A stretch of 64,000 nucleotides of DNA. Origin: Ktedonosporobacter rubrisoli. Lineage in GTDB: Bacteria > Chloroflexota > Ktedonobacteria > Ktedonobacterales > Ktedonobacteraceae. The stretch lies in assembly GCF_004208415.1 (NCBI RefSeq), contig NZ_CP035758.1, positions 10,292,001-10,356,000 of the forward strand, read 5' to 3'. Shown here piece after piece: positions 1 through 9,002 of this stretch. Within the stretch, counting starts at the first letter, position 1. The number at the start of each line of letters is the position of its first letter. Both the position numbers and the translations under genes were made by a program. The notes beneath the pieces were generated by a model, which saw only the letters and a program-made list of their open reading frames with translations, did no database searches and was not told the DNA's origin.

Positions 1-1
1 A

Positions 2-226
2 TATCGTCTTCTTTTCCCTTTGCGCCATGGGCTACCAGTGATGTATGCGGAGCTAGCTTGTAAGGTCTACCAGTGCGCTGCTGATGACAAAGTACGTATA
101 GCAATGGATAAGCATATTGATAAGATTCGCAGCAAGCTTCGGGGTTCGGGGCTCTATGTTTACTGCATTCTTGGTTATGGCTATATTTTGCTAAGCGAAG
201 CCTCTGATGGCTTTAACTGCAGTTAG
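2..226 (+). CDS. Response-regulator winged-helix domain, C-terminal part (5' end outside window)
   Basis: The frame is open from the window edge, so this is the end of a longer gene. The visible 74 residues match an OmpR/PhoB-type DNA-binding wing: a PVMYAELACKVY stretch, the recognition-helix region AMDKHIDKIRSKL and the terminal hairpin GLYVYCILGYGYIL. In this family the domain binds promoter DNA and is usually preceded by a receiver domain, which cannot be seen here. The TTG at position 20 is probably internal, because conserved sequence continues upstream of it. The stop codon overlaps the stop of the convergent XRE gene (TTAG at 223-226), so no terminator fits between them. Confidence 0.75.
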   Translation, partial: YRLLFPLRHGLPVMYAELACKVYQCAADDKVRIAMDKHIDKIRSKLRGSGLYVYCILGYGYILLSEASDGFNCS

Positions 227-1290
227 CGCCAGCTTACGTTATCGATATAAACTGAGACCACGCCGCTTGGCGACTTACAGTACAAATCAAGCCCGATGGT
301 AGAGATGGGCGGGGCGGCTAGAGGAACGGCATATGTCAGTCGATGCCAGGAGCCTGTAGGGAGTGCGGTTATGGCTCCATCGTACCAGATTCCTCCGTTA
401 TGGTTCTGGTGCGTGCTCTGCAGGGAAATGTCTGCAGAAACAGGGGCGGAGCCTGCCACATAGACATCAGCGCTAATGGTTTGACCAGCCTGGATGGTAG
501 CAAGTTGGGGAATGCCGCTAACGAAGGCGTAGGGATTATCGGGCCCGGTAGGGGTGCTGAAACTTGCCTGGAAAGAATGGGAACCGTCCTTGGCATAGGC
601 GCTCGAAATGCTTCCCTTTCCGTTGAGCATACGCCAGCTCTGGCTATCTGTTTCAAACGAGAAGACGCTGGCCGCAGATGCCGGCTCAGTGCGCTGTGTA
701 GTCTGAGAAGTACTGGTAGTCGATGGTAGTGGACTAACAGCTACAGGCGTTTGTTTCTGTCGTGTGGTCATGGTTGATAGACCTGTTGTTGGCCTGGCCT
801 CTGTTGGTGGAGAAACTTTTGTTTGCGGGATGGCCGTATGGGAGGTGAGAAGGGCGTAGAGGCCTATTCCCGTGCCACTTATCAGGATGATGAGGCATAT
901 GGTAATGATCAGCGGCGGCCTATACCAGAGTATCAGTTTATAGCCTGGAGAACTGACCTCAGGTTGTATATGTCTGGATTGTTGCAGCCTGGCCGGCTCC
1001 GGAACTTCGGAGGATTGAGCAAGCTGCTCAGAGGTGGGTGGGGAATAAAGGCTGAGGTTCTGCGCGTGCCCCTCCGGAGCTGGCGCTGTCAGAAAACCAA
1101 GTTCCTGAGCATTCTTCTCAAAGAGCGCACATAGTTTTTGTTGATGGTAGGGCTGGGGAAGCCTCTCCTCACGTTCCCAGCGTCCTACAGTTGCAATGTC
1201 CACTTCGAGCTCTTCCGCGACATAGCTGCGTGACCAGCCGCGCGATTCTCGTTCCCAACGTAATGGGGATGACGATACCTGCTTTTTCAT
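223..1290 (-). CDS. XRE-family HTH protein with one membrane segment and an extracellular beta-sandwich-like domain
   Basis: 355 residues. Residues about 9-65 form a helix-turn-helix of the style repeated in ktedonobacterial proteins (SYVAEELEVDIATVGRWERE, then LCALFEKNAQELGFL); the N-terminus of the NB-ARC protein at 40702 is similar. A hydrophobic segment around residues 128-150 (PLIITICLIILISGTGIGLY) should span the membrane once. A Thr/Ser/Pro-rich linker follows, then a C-terminal domain from about residue 210 (FSFETDSQSWRMLNGKGS) that resembles carbohydrate-binding-like jelly-roll modules. Inference: a membrane-tethered regulator whose outer domain senses a wall or sugar ligand while the HTH stays in the cytoplasm. 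The ligand is unknown. It converges with the response-regulator gene. Confidence 0.75.
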   Translation of the reverse strand: MKKQVSSSPLRWERESRGWSRSYVAEELEVDIATVGRWEREERLPQPYHQQKLCALFEKNAQELGFLTAPAPEGHAQNLSLYSPPTSEQLAQSSEVPEPARLQQSRHIQPEVSSPGYKLILWYRPPLIITICLIILISGTGIGLYALLTSHTAIPQTKVSPPTEARPTTGLSTMTTRQKQTPVAVSPLPSTTSTSQTTQRTEPASAASVFSFETDSQSWRMLNGKGSISSAYAKDGSHSFQASFSTPTGPDNPYAFVSGIPQLATIQAGQTISADVYVAGSAPVSADISLQSTHQNHNGGIWYDGAITALPTGSWHRLTYAVPLAAPPISTIGLDLYCKSPSGVVSVYIDNVSWR

Positions 1291-1822
1291 AGCTTTGCCT
1301 TTGCAAAGTCCAGCTTTATTGTCGGCTAAAAATGATCATTGGTAGCTTGAACAAAGCATAGCAGATAGCGCATGCCCTGTCACGTAGCTATGACTAATAT
1401 GTCATTGGTAAGCTACGCCTGAAGCTAGTTAACGAGAGCTCAAAAGGATCTGTGAGATCGCTCTAGCTGCTTCGATTTTTTTATCAGATAAGCGCCTATC
1501 GAGCTTTATAGCTCAATGTCAGCTTCAATGCAAGCGCTGACAAAATGCTGCTCTGGCTTTATATAAATTTGAGGCTATAAAAATCATTATTGCATACGAG
1601 TTGCTAACTTCTCCTGCTCATTGTCGTGACCTTTGTGCCAGCCGAGGCCAGCGTATAGATGTACTTGCTATCGACTGACACCATCTGTGGGTCTGTGAGA
1701 TTTCTCCCACGTCAACCCACAGACTTGGTAAAAATATAGGGCCTCCCGCTCATGTTTGAGCAGTTATTTGGCCCTCCTGTACTAAGCTGGAAATGTACAA
1801 GGTCGAGCTTAGCTATACATCG
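1291..1822. other. Intergenic region, 532 bp, with one hairpin
   Basis: No convincing gene is visible. The only structure noted is a 9-bp inverted repeat, TCTGTGGGT at 1684-1692 and ACCCACAGA at 1715-1723, with a 22-base loop, 100 bases beyond the stop of the decarboxylase gene. It could be its transcript end, but no T run follows on either strand. Confidence 0.4.
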
Positions 1823-3433
1823 TTAATCTGCCAACTCTTTATTATGCTGCACACGCTGGGATGGCAAGTATTCTATGTTAGTTGAGGGAAAGTTGGCTAG
1901 ATGTTCCTGCATGCATAAGGCCCCAACTGTGCGAACCTCGTCAATCAGAGCGTCAAGATCTGCCTGACTGGTAGCATAATGCATGATGCAGGCACGAAGG
2001 ACCAGGTGTTCTTTTAGCATAACATGGTGCAGAAAAACCTTTCCTCGCTCCTGTACCATCTCTGTGAGGCGTTTATTGAGCATATTCAAAAACTCTTGAT
2101 CTCTTCGTTCAGAGGGAACATACCGGAAACACACAATACATAACTCGGCGGGAGCCATACATTCGAGGTCGGCATATTCGGCGATACGTTCGACGAGATA
2201 CTGCGCCAGCGTATTGTGATGAGCAATCATATGCGCAAGACCATCGCGACCAGCGTAGCGTAGCACTGCTCCTAGAGGGGCCGCGAGAAATTGTTGGGTC
2301 TGTTTAATATTGTATTCTGCAAATCCTGGCAACACTCCACCAAATCCTTTGCCAGCCTCAAGCCACAAATAAGAAGGAATCTTGCTGAACGACTGGCGCA
2401 ACCATTTCCCTTTGCGTACCAATAACGCAGAACAGTCAATGGGTACATTTAACCATTTATGCGGATCAAGAGCAAGCGAGTGCGCTCGATTCATTCCTAT
2501 ATAGAGATGAGCCTTGCGCTCATCGAGCACGCCAAAGCCTCCCATTGCACCATCAACATGGAGCCAGAGCCCCTCCTGCTCACAAAGATTGGCCAGGGCT
2601 TCTAGCGGATCGATCGCGCCGGTTGCTACAGTTCCTGCCGTAGCGGCGACGCAGCAAGGACGCAGCCCTTGTTGACGGTCTGCATCTATAGCCGCTTTAA
2701 GGGCCTTGAGATCCATTTTAAATTGACTATCTGTGGCAATAATCCTTGGGGCTCCGAATCCCAACGCCTCTGCCGACTTAATCAGGCAGCTATGGCCCTC
2801 TTCAGTGGCATATATGATGAGACGCCGGTGGTCATGCTGCATTCCTTCCTTGCGAGCATCCCAGCCATCATTGATCGCAGCCCATTGTCGTGCTGCTGCC
2901 AAACCATGGAACGATGCGAGAGAGCCGCCTTCTACCAAAATGCCCATACTTCCCTCATCGCTTGGATAGTCAGCATCAACTGGAAAGCCAACCAACTCCA
3001 TGAGCCAGCGAATGACAGCATAGGTTTCGTAAAGGGCGGCGTGGTCTCCATTTGCCATACTCGGACTGGTAATAGTGGCTGCCAATTTCCATAACATTCC
3101 AATGGGGGCGGCACTCGAATTGACCCAGGCAAAAAAACGTGGATGATCGTTACCAAAAGGATATGGGAAAATCGTCTTTTTGTAGAAGGCAAGAAGATCC
3201 TCGCTGGATTGGCCCTCAATGGGCAGGGGCTGACTGAGAAGTGCCTCGCGCGTATCTTCAGGCACACGTTGGTATACAGGACGTGCTCGAAGATCACGCA
3301 AAGCGAGAGTGGCAGCATCGATGAGCGCATAGCCAAGACGCTGGAACTCCTCTGGTGTCATGGCCAGAGGAGAAGATAAGTCAGCTCCCTCTTCCCAAAC
3401 GGGGAACGGGGAATTGTGTATCGAGTTAGTCAT
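1823..3433 (-). CDS. PLP-dependent amino-acid decarboxylase (group II, aromatic-L-amino-acid/glutamate decarboxylase-like)
   Basis: 536 residues, close to the usual 470-540 of the family. Landmarks of the type II PLP decarboxylase fold are present in order: the substrate-side segment GNDHPRFFAWVNSS (about 93-106), a GILVEGGSLASFHGLAAAR stretch (about 164-182) that contacts the cofactor, the HVDGAMGGFGVLDE segment holding the Asp that pairs with the pyridine nitrogen (about 293), and SLALDPHKWLNVP with the Schiff-base lysine near residue 324. The enzyme should remove the alpha-carboxyl group of an L-amino acid to give an amine and CO2 in the cytosol. Aromatic versus acidic substrate cannot be decided from sequence alone. 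It stands alone, with transposon debris upstream. Confidence 0.85.
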   Translation of the reverse strand: MTNSIHNSPFPVWEEGADLSSPLAMTPEEFQRLGYALIDAATLALRDLRARPVYQRVPEDTREALLSQPLPIEGQSSEDLLAFYKKTIFPYPFGNDHPRFFAWVNSSAAPIGMLWKLAATITSPSMANGDHAALYETYAVIRWLMELVGFPVDADYPSDEGSMGILVEGGSLASFHGLAAARQWAAINDGWDARKEGMQHDHRRLIIYATEEGHSCLIKSAEALGFGAPRIIATDSQFKMDLKALKAAIDADRQQGLRPCCVAATAGTVATGAIDPLEALANLCEQEGLWLHVDGAMGGFGVLDERKAHLYIGMNRAHSLALDPHKWLNVPIDCSALLVRKGKWLRQSFSKIPSYLWLEAGKGFGGVLPGFAEYNIKQTQQFLAAPLGAVLRYAGRDGLAHMIAHHNTLAQYLVERIAEYADLECMAPAELCIVCFRYVPSERRDQEFLNMLNKRLTEMVQERGKVFLHHVMLKEHLVLRACIMHYATSQADLDALIDEVRTVGALCMQEHLANFPSTNIEYLPSQRVQHNKELAD

Positions 3434-3702
3434 CGTTATCCTTTCCTGCTAACATTTTCTTCCATGTCGATGCTGACTCGATATTTGGACTTTTCAGTTT
3501 CTATCATGTATTGTCACTTCTCCTGCTTATATTCGTTAAGGCAAGACAATCTCACTGTCGGTAGATAGCCTTTTGCGTTTTCTCGGTAAGCCAGTAAATG
3601 CTTGATAATTTATACCCGGTGAACTGAGCACTTCCAGCAGATTTTCATATCCACGTCTGAAGTTGACCTGAAAAAATGTAGCTTCAGAATATAGATGTAG
3701 AC

Positions 3703-4005
3703 TCATCTATGCTTGCTTCGCTTGCTCAAAGGCAAGCAGGCCCACATTCTGTATGCTGAATGGCAACGTGTGGAGTGAGAAAAGCGTTCCAGAGGCTTTG
3801 AGCGCTGCATGCAGGTATGAGCACCCGAAACTCTTTCTCTGAGAGAGGAACATCTTTTGGCACTTATGAGAAGGTGAATTTCCTCTTCCTGGGAAATTTG
3901 ATGACCCCTTTCTGGATAGGCCTGGTCATCGGGCTCGGCAAACTCCTTGCCCCAATGGTAAAAAGTCCCTTTGGCAATATCCAGATCCTGGATAATTAAA
4001 ATCAT
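3703..4005 (-). pseudogene. Decayed IS3-type transposase OrfA fragment
   Basis: The first 45 codons read like the helix-turn-helix region of an IS3-family OrfA (DIAKGTFYHWGKEFAEPDD, then AYPERGHQISQEEEIHLL). After that the expected leucine-zipper sequence dissolves into unrelated residues, consistent with frameshift and deletion. No OrfB, no terminal repeats and no intact start region were found. I read it as a relic of an insertion element. Assignment rests on motif resemblance only. Confidence 0.45.
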
Positions 4006-4727
4006 TGGCTTGCCACTGGTTTGTGCAAGCTGGGCTGCTTTTCTTTAAGGAAAACTTTTGTGTAAATGTACGCTATCTCCTTGGCACAGCTCTTGCCCGA
4101 CCTTGGGAAGCCTGCTCCCTCAAGTTTACCTTCCATGTTTTTCTGGGTCAAGCCCCGCTCGACTTTTGTTTCATGTTGAAAGCTGACTTAAGTACTGTAT
4201 TATTGGCTTTCCAGTACATCCTTCAATCTCCCAGCCCCAAGATAAGCAGGAATACCAGGGTATGGGGCCAGGCAATGCTGTTGCCCTCGATAGAGACTAT
4301 CACATATCTCGTGCTCCCAGCTATCCGGCCTCAATCAAACACTCAGCAGTGCTACGCTGAGACAGGGCCGCAATTGAAATGCTCGATTGTATACTATTTA
4401 TAGAGGGGTAGAGCTACTCAAGATATTGGGCGTGAACAGCTTGAGGAGCATTTATTGATAATCGTAGAACTATGCAGATAGCTCAGGGGAAGATGAAGGC
4501 AGCCTGAAATGTCTATTTCTCTACTGCTCAGCTATTCTTCATAGCAGCTACGAATCCCGAAAAAAGGCCTTGAGATTTACGTTACGTGAACGCTTACAAT
4601 AGAGCTGTCCTTTGAACTGCTTTCTTGAGCTCAGGAAGCTGGGCCTCTCTTGATCAGATTCAATAGATGGAGAGAGAACGTTACCGCCGACTCTACAAGA
4701 TTTTCCTCTATAGTTAAAGGAGAAATC
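4006..4727. other. Gene-poor stretch next to the IS relic
   Basis: About 700 bases with several short open frames in both directions but no frame with recognisable domains or a convincing ribosome binding site, apart from the one serving 4728. Some of it may be further decayed insertion-element sequence. Confidence 0.3.
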
Positions 4728-5261
4728 ATGAAGCTTAATAACACGATTCTGGCGCTAGCTGCCATCACTACCGGGGTAATCGCTGGCTTATTCTTTGGCT
4801 ATCAAGTCAGCGTCATTCCAGCCTTTAAGACGCTCTCGGATGCTAACTATATTGCGGCTATGCAGGCCATTAATGCTGCTATCCCTCAAGATCCATTCTT
4901 TGAGTTTAGTTTTCTTGGTGCTGCCGTTTTTTTGCCCGTGGCAGCCTATCTGCACCGAAGATCCCTACGCTCGCTGCGATTTCTATTGTTAGTTGCGGCA
5001 ACTCTGCTGTATCTCATAGGGACACTAGGAATAACCATAGGAGCCAATGTGCCTCTCAATGATGCGCTCGCTGCGTTTTCGCTTCACTCGTCAACACCCC
5101 AACAAGCTGCGATAGCGCGATCTTCCTTCGAAAGCCCATGGAATGCCTGGCATCTGATTCGCACCATTGCCTCTATTGGCGCGTTAGTTCTAGTAATTGT
5201 GGCTTGTCTTTCTCCGGGCCTTCGTCCTATGCCAGCTCGCCGCAGTGAAAAAACACGCTAA
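4728..5261 (+). CDS. DUF1772 / anthrone-oxygenase-like small membrane protein
   Basis: 177 residues from the ATG at 4728, which has a strong ribosome binding site (AAAGGAG at 4716-4722); an in-frame upstream ATG at 4650 lacks one. Four hydrophobic segments are visible (about residues 7-27, 59-75, 83-108 and 145-165). The N-terminal GLFFGYQVSVIPAF and the central NAAIPQDPFFEFSFLGA region are typical of DUF1772 proteins, some of which are called anthrone oxygenase-like. The biochemical role in bacteria is not established. Single gene, no obvious operon partner. Confidence 0.75.
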   Translation: MKLNNTILALAAITTGVIAGLFFGYQVSVIPAFKTLSDANYIAAMQAINAAIPQDPFFEFSFLGAAVFLPVAAYLHRRSLRSLRFLLLVAATLLYLIGTLGITIGANVPLNDALAAFSLHSSTPQQAAIARSSFESPWNAWHLIRTIASIGALVLVIVACLSPGLRPMPARRSEKTR

Positions 5262-5528
5262 AAAGAGGAGTGGACGAGTGAGAGCTACCCTTGCCGGAAA
5301 AACTGCCTTGATGACAAGGGTTTCATCGAGCAGTAGCAAGGAGAAAAGAGTATATGGATATTGCAGCTTTTACCAAGCAAGACGAGCCTGACAGAACGCG
5401 CCAACACCAGCAACGAAAAGGGCTTTTTGGGTAAGCCTGGCCTTACAGTAGATAAGTTATTGTGGATAAAAAGAAAATGCCTCAAGCCATTGCTCTTCTT
5501 GCTTGAGACATCATAGTGAAATGTTAAG

Positions 5529-5609
5529 TGCCGGTGGAGAGATTCGAACCCTCAACCCTTGCGGGATCTGTTTTTGAGACAGACGCGTATACCGTTCCGC
5601 CACACCGGC
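5529..5609 (-). tRNA. tRNA-Leu (anticodon CAA)
   Basis: On the minus strand the sequence folds as a type II tRNA: acceptor stem GCCGGTG/CACCGGC with discriminator A, anticodon stem TCTGT/ACAGA around the loop CTCAAAA (anticodon CAA, reading UUG), a long variable arm (TCCCGCAAGGGT) and a T arm containing GGTTCGAATC. The discriminator A and the long variable arm are leucine-tRNA identity features. The 3' CCA is not encoded. It lies just downstream of accA on the same strand. Confidence 0.93.
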
Positions 5610-5666
5610 ATGTCGCTCGCAGAGCGTATAATAGCGCATCTGGAGCTTCATGTCAATAGGCTTAGC

Positions 5667-6650
5667 CTATGAAATAGACGAAGCCTCAGCAATTTCTATC
5701 CGGCCGAACTTACCGATGGCCCGGAACTTCTGATAGCGCTGTTCTAAGAGCGTATCAAGGGGCATCTGTTTGAGTTCATCCAGATGTTTGAGGAGTGCTG
5801 CCTTAAGATTCTCGGCGGCCTGCTGATAGCTACGGTGAGCACCACCTGCAGGCTCTGGGACGATTTCATCGATAATGCCAAGAGGTAGCAGTTCGCGGGC
5901 GCTGATGCGCATTGCCTCGGCGGCCTGAGGTGCATGAATTGCATCGCGCCAGAGGATCGAGGCCGCTGCTTCAGGGGCGGCTACTGTATAAATACTGTGT
6001 TCCAGCATCAAAATACGATTTGCTACGCTGATAGCCAGCGCGCCGCCGCTGCCCCCCTCACCGATTACCGTTGCGATAATAGGAACACGTAAACGAGCCA
6101 TCAAATAAAGGTTAGAAGCAATCGCCTCGGATTGTCCGCGCTCCTCATCCATAAGCGAAGGTGAGGCGCCTGAAACATCGATAAGCGTAATCACTGGCAT
6201 ACCGAACTTCTCGGCCTGCTGCATCAGGCGGTACGTCTTCCGATACCCCTCAGGATGAGGCATGCCATTATTGCGCAGGATACGCTCCTTCACATCGCGA
6301 CCCTTTTGATGGCCAATAACCATGACCGACTTATCGCCAAGACGTGCCGGACCGGCAATGATGGCATGATCATCGCCAAAGGCGCGATCACCATGCAGTT
6401 CAAAAAAGTCGTCGCACATAAACTTGATATAATCTGACACATACGGTCGATCTTTATGGCGCGCGACTTGAGCCGTCTGCCAGGAGGTCAGATTCTTATA
6501 CATTTCCGCAGTGCGCCGGGTCAGCTCTCCTTCTAATTCCTGGAGCTGCTTATGCTCCTCTGGCTTGAGACGATCGCCTTTACGTTGCAAGGCAGTGATC
6601 TTCTTTTCCAGCTCAGCCAGCGGCTTTTCAAATTCTAGATCGTAGGCCAT
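5667..6650 (-). CDS. accA: Acetyl-CoA carboxylase carboxyltransferase subunit alpha
   Basis: 327 residues, normal length. Together with AccD it forms the carboxyltransferase that moves CO2 from biotin to acetyl-CoA, making malonyl-CoA for fatty-acid synthesis. An N-terminal helical region (LEFEKPLAELEKKITALQ) is followed by the crotonase-like core: FFELHGDRAFGDDHAII, VMVIGHQKGRD and the oxyanion-hole GEGGSGGALAISVANR. It is the third gene of a ftsY-accD-accA run on the minus strand, 47 bases after accD, so co-transcription is likely. The adjacency of both CT subunits supports a functional bacterial ACC. Confidence 0.95.
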   Translation of the reverse strand: MAYDLEFEKPLAELEKKITALQRKGDRLKPEEHKQLQELEGELTRRTAEMYKNLTSWQTAQVARHKDRPYVSDYIKFMCDDFFELHGDRAFGDDHAIIAGPARLGDKSVMVIGHQKGRDVKERILRNNGMPHPEGYRKTYRLMQQAEKFGMPVITLIDVSGASPSLMDEERGQSEAIASNLYLMARLRVPIIATVIGEGGSGGALAISVANRILMLEHSIYTVAAPEAAASILWRDAIHAPQAAEAMRISARELLPLGIIDEIVPEPAGGAHRSYQQAAENLKAALLKHLDELKQMPLDTLLEQRYQKFRAIGKFGRIEIAEASSIS

Positions 6651-6697
6651 TACATGTTACCCCTGTCCCTATGTTGGTAACGCGAGATTCGCGATTT

Positions 6698-7552
6698 TTA
6701 TGAATACAGATGGAGAAGCTGCGCCAGAGTTTGTCGCAACTCACGGCGATGGACAACCGCGTCGACCATACCGTGTTGGAGACCAAACTCAGAATTAACA
6801 GTCCCTTCGGGCAGCTTGATGTGCATAAATTGTTCAATGACGCGAGGTCCAGTAAAGCAGATCAAGGCGCCAGGCTCGGCAATAATAACGTCCCCGAGCA
6901 TAGCGAAACTGGCTGTCACCCCACCCGTTGTAGGATCTGTTAACAAGCTAAAATAGGGAAGGTGGGCTTCGCCGAGCTTTGCCAGGGCTGCAGATGTCTT
7001 GGCCATCTGCATGAGAGAGTAAAGCCCTTCCTGCATACGGGCGCCGCCGGAGGCAGAGGCAATGAGTACCGGGATATGGCGTTCAAGGCCGATCTCAATA
7101 GCTCTGGTAATCTTTTCTCCCACCACTGATCCCATACTGCCACCAATGAAGCGAAAATCCATGATAGCCAGGGAGAGAGGTTTGCTGTCGATTGTGGCGT
7201 GGCCAATGACAACCCCCTCGTTTAAGCCGGTATTTTGTCGCTCCTCGACTAGCTTCGTCGCATACGCCTGGGAGCGGCTGACGAACTGCAATGGATCGAC
7301 AGAAATGATATCCTTGTCAGCTTCAACAAAGCTTCCCTGGTCTGTCAAAAGCTCGATACGCTCATAGGCAGTCAGTCTGAAATGATAAGTACAACGCGAG
7401 CAGACCTTAAGATTCTTTTTCCAGTCGCGCGCATATAAAATCTCTTTACATTTTGGACATTTAACCGCAATATTGCCTATTGAGGGCAAACTTGGCGGTG
7501 TATCGTTAGGCGATGTTTGTCCTGTAGATGGAATAGCCGCTTCTTTGACCAT
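6698..7552 (-). CDS. accD: Acetyl-CoA carboxylase carboxyltransferase subunit beta
   Basis: 284 residues. The N-terminus carries the four-cysteine zinc ribbon typical of bacterial AccD (CPKCKEILYARDWKKNLKVC, then SRC; residues about 34-56), followed by the carboxyltransferase core with FRFIGGSMGSVVGEKI, SASGGARMQEG and DPTTGGVTASFAMLGD. It partners AccA. A GGGGGG-containing ribosome binding site precedes the ATG. It begins 19 bases after ftsY ends. Confidence 0.95.
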   Translation of the reverse strand: MVKEAAIPSTGQTSPNDTPPSLPSIGNIAVKCPKCKEILYARDWKKNLKVCSRCTYHFRLTAYERIELLTDQGSFVEADKDIISVDPLQFVSRSQAYATKLVEERQNTGLNEGVVIGHATIDSKPLSLAIMDFRFIGGSMGSVVGEKITRAIEIGLERHIPVLIASASGGARMQEGLYSLMQMAKTSAALAKLGEAHLPYFSLLTDPTTGGVTASFAMLGDVIIAEPGALICFTGPRVIEQFMHIKLPEGTVNSEFGLQHGMVDAVVHRRELRQTLAQLLHLYS

Positions 7553-7571
7553 AATGAACCCCCCATCAATC

Positions 7572-8561
7572 TTATGTGAAGAGCGCCTCTACGAAACTTT
7601 TTGGCTCAAAAGGTATCAGATCTCCGACCTTTTCTCCAGTGCCGATAAATTTGATAGGCACTCCTAAATCATCTGCGACGGCGAAGGCAAAGCCACCCTT
7701 AGCCGTGCCATCTATTTTTGTGATGATAACGCCAGTCAAGCCAATGTTTGCCGCAAAGGTACGCGCTTGCAATAAGGCATTTTGACCGGTGGTGGCGTCG
7801 ATAACGATCAGCAGTTCATGGGGCCCATCAGGAACGAACTTTTGAATAATCTTATTAAGTTTTTTTAACTCTTCCATGAGATTATTTTTGGTGTGCAGAC
7901 GGCCAGCTGTGTCGACAATGAGGACATCGCTACCGCGCGTAAGCGCAGCCTGTATCGCGTCATAGACTACAGCCCCCGGATCAGAGTTTGGGCTCTGACT
8001 GATGACCGGCACTCCAATGCGTTCTCCCCATACCTTGAGCTGATCAATAGCTGCTGCTCTAAACGTATCGGCGGCAGCGAGAGTCACCTTGTGGCCTTCT
8101 CGGGTGAGGAGATGGGCCATTTTGGCTATACTGGTAGTCTTTCCCGAACCGTTGACACCAATAACTAGAAAAACAGTTAGTGGTGATTGCTTGGAGAAGC
8201 GTAGAGGAGATGGTTGATCAAGAAGGGAAGTCAATTCTTCGCGCAAAGCTCTTTGCACCTGAGAGCCGGTACGCATTTGTTCTTCTTCTGCACGTTGGCG
8301 TAAGCGATCTATAAGCCACATGCTGGTATTAGGACCTACGTCCGCCGCCAGCAGTGATTCCAATAATTCATCCCATAACTCTTCAGTAAGTGTATCATTT
8401 TCCTGGACGGTCTGGCTCATCCGACTAAAGAATTGTCGGGTACGACCCAAAAAGCCCAGGCGTTGCTCAGCCTCAGGATTTCTCTCTGCTCGTTCCTGAG
8501 CAGTCCCTGGGTTTTGTTTTGGGTCTTCTTGAGGTTTCTGCCCAAAGAATCGATTGAGCAC
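7572..8561 (-). CDS. ftsY: Signal recognition particle receptor FtsY
   Basis: 329 residues from a GTG start with AAAGGAG 11 bases upstream. An acidic or polar N-terminal A-like region is followed by the SRP NG domain: P-loop GVNGSGKTTSIAKMA, DTFRAAAIDQLK, DTAGRLHTKNNLMEELKK and ITKIDGTAKGG, with the final GVPIKFIGTGEKVGDLIPF. It docks SRP-ribosome complexes at the membrane and hydrolyses GTP with Ffh during co-translational targeting. The short A domain resembles FtsY proteins that bind the membrane through an amphipathic helix. First gene of the ftsY-accD-accA run. Confidence 0.95.
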   Translation of the reverse strand: MLNRFFGQKPQEDPKQNPGTAQERAERNPEAEQRLGFLGRTRQFFSRMSQTVQENDTLTEELWDELLESLLAADVGPNTSMWLIDRLRQRAEEEQMRTGSQVQRALREELTSLLDQPSPLRFSKQSPLTVFLVIGVNGSGKTTSIAKMAHLLTREGHKVTLAAADTFRAAAIDQLKVWGERIGVPVISQSPNSDPGAVVYDAIQAALTRGSDVLIVDTAGRLHTKNNLMEELKKLNKIIQKFVPDGPHELLIVIDATTGQNALLQARTFAANIGLTGVIITKIDGTAKGGFAFAVADDLGVPIKFIGTGEKVGDLIPFEPKSFVEALFT

Positions 8562-8680
8562 CTTGATTATGACTCCTTTATGAATAAAGGTTCTGAAGCG
8601 GCCCTACCCACCTAAAAACTCGAAGAAGAGGGCACAGCACCACCCTGTTACAATAGGGCGATTGTCCCTCTATACAAATA

Positions 8681-8717
8681 AGGCAAAAGGAAAGAGCAAT
8701 ACACCTTCCTTTTGCCT
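8681..8717 (-). terminator. Hairpin terminator of the zinc-ribbon gene
   Basis: Perfect 12-bp inverted repeat AGGCAAAAGGAA (8681-8692) and TTCCTTTTGCCT (8706-8717) with a 13-base loop. Read on the minus strand it ends in TTATTTG. It lies between the zinc-ribbon gene and ftsY and would separate the two transcription units. Confidence 0.6.
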
Positions 8718-8786
8718 CCTTCCTCTTCACGCCACGAAAAGATAAAAACCCTTTGTGAACGTGCCTTCTGGTTCTACACCCGACCC

Positions 8787-9002
8787 CTATTGGCGACCGC
8801 CACGGAACGAATGGAGCGAGCCGTCGCTAATTGGTTCGTTGATGATGATGTCACCGTTACGGATCTTGATGTTGTACAGGCAAGAAGGGTTGGTACAGAC
8901 CCATGCCTTGTACTCGATGGAAGCTCCCTGGCTACCGAAATCCGAAAGCGGAACCAGATCACCTTCACTACATTTGCGACACCGGGGAAATGCGTTTTCC
9001 AC
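8787..9002 (-). CDS. Small zinc-ribbon protein, function unknown
   Basis: 71 residues from the GTG at 9002. This start is chosen because AAGGAGG sits 7 bases upstream; a longer frame reaching to 9062 has no such site. Two cysteine pairs, CRKC near residue 8 and CTNPSC near residue 36, are spaced as in a zinc ribbon. The C-terminus ends GSLHSFRGGRQ. No catalytic motif is visible. Such small ribbons often bind nucleic acid or a protein partner, but that is inference. It is monocistronic, with a terminator hairpin downstream. Confidence 0.6.
   Translation of the reverse strand: MENAFPRCRKCSEGDLVPLSDFGSQGASIEYKAWVCTNPSCLYNIKIRNGDIIINEPISDGSLHSFRGGRQ

Noticed and set aside
4005..4403. Plus-strand 132-codon frame after the IS3 relic
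   Set aside because: No ribosome binding site and irregular composition; probably shadow of decayed insertion-element sequence.
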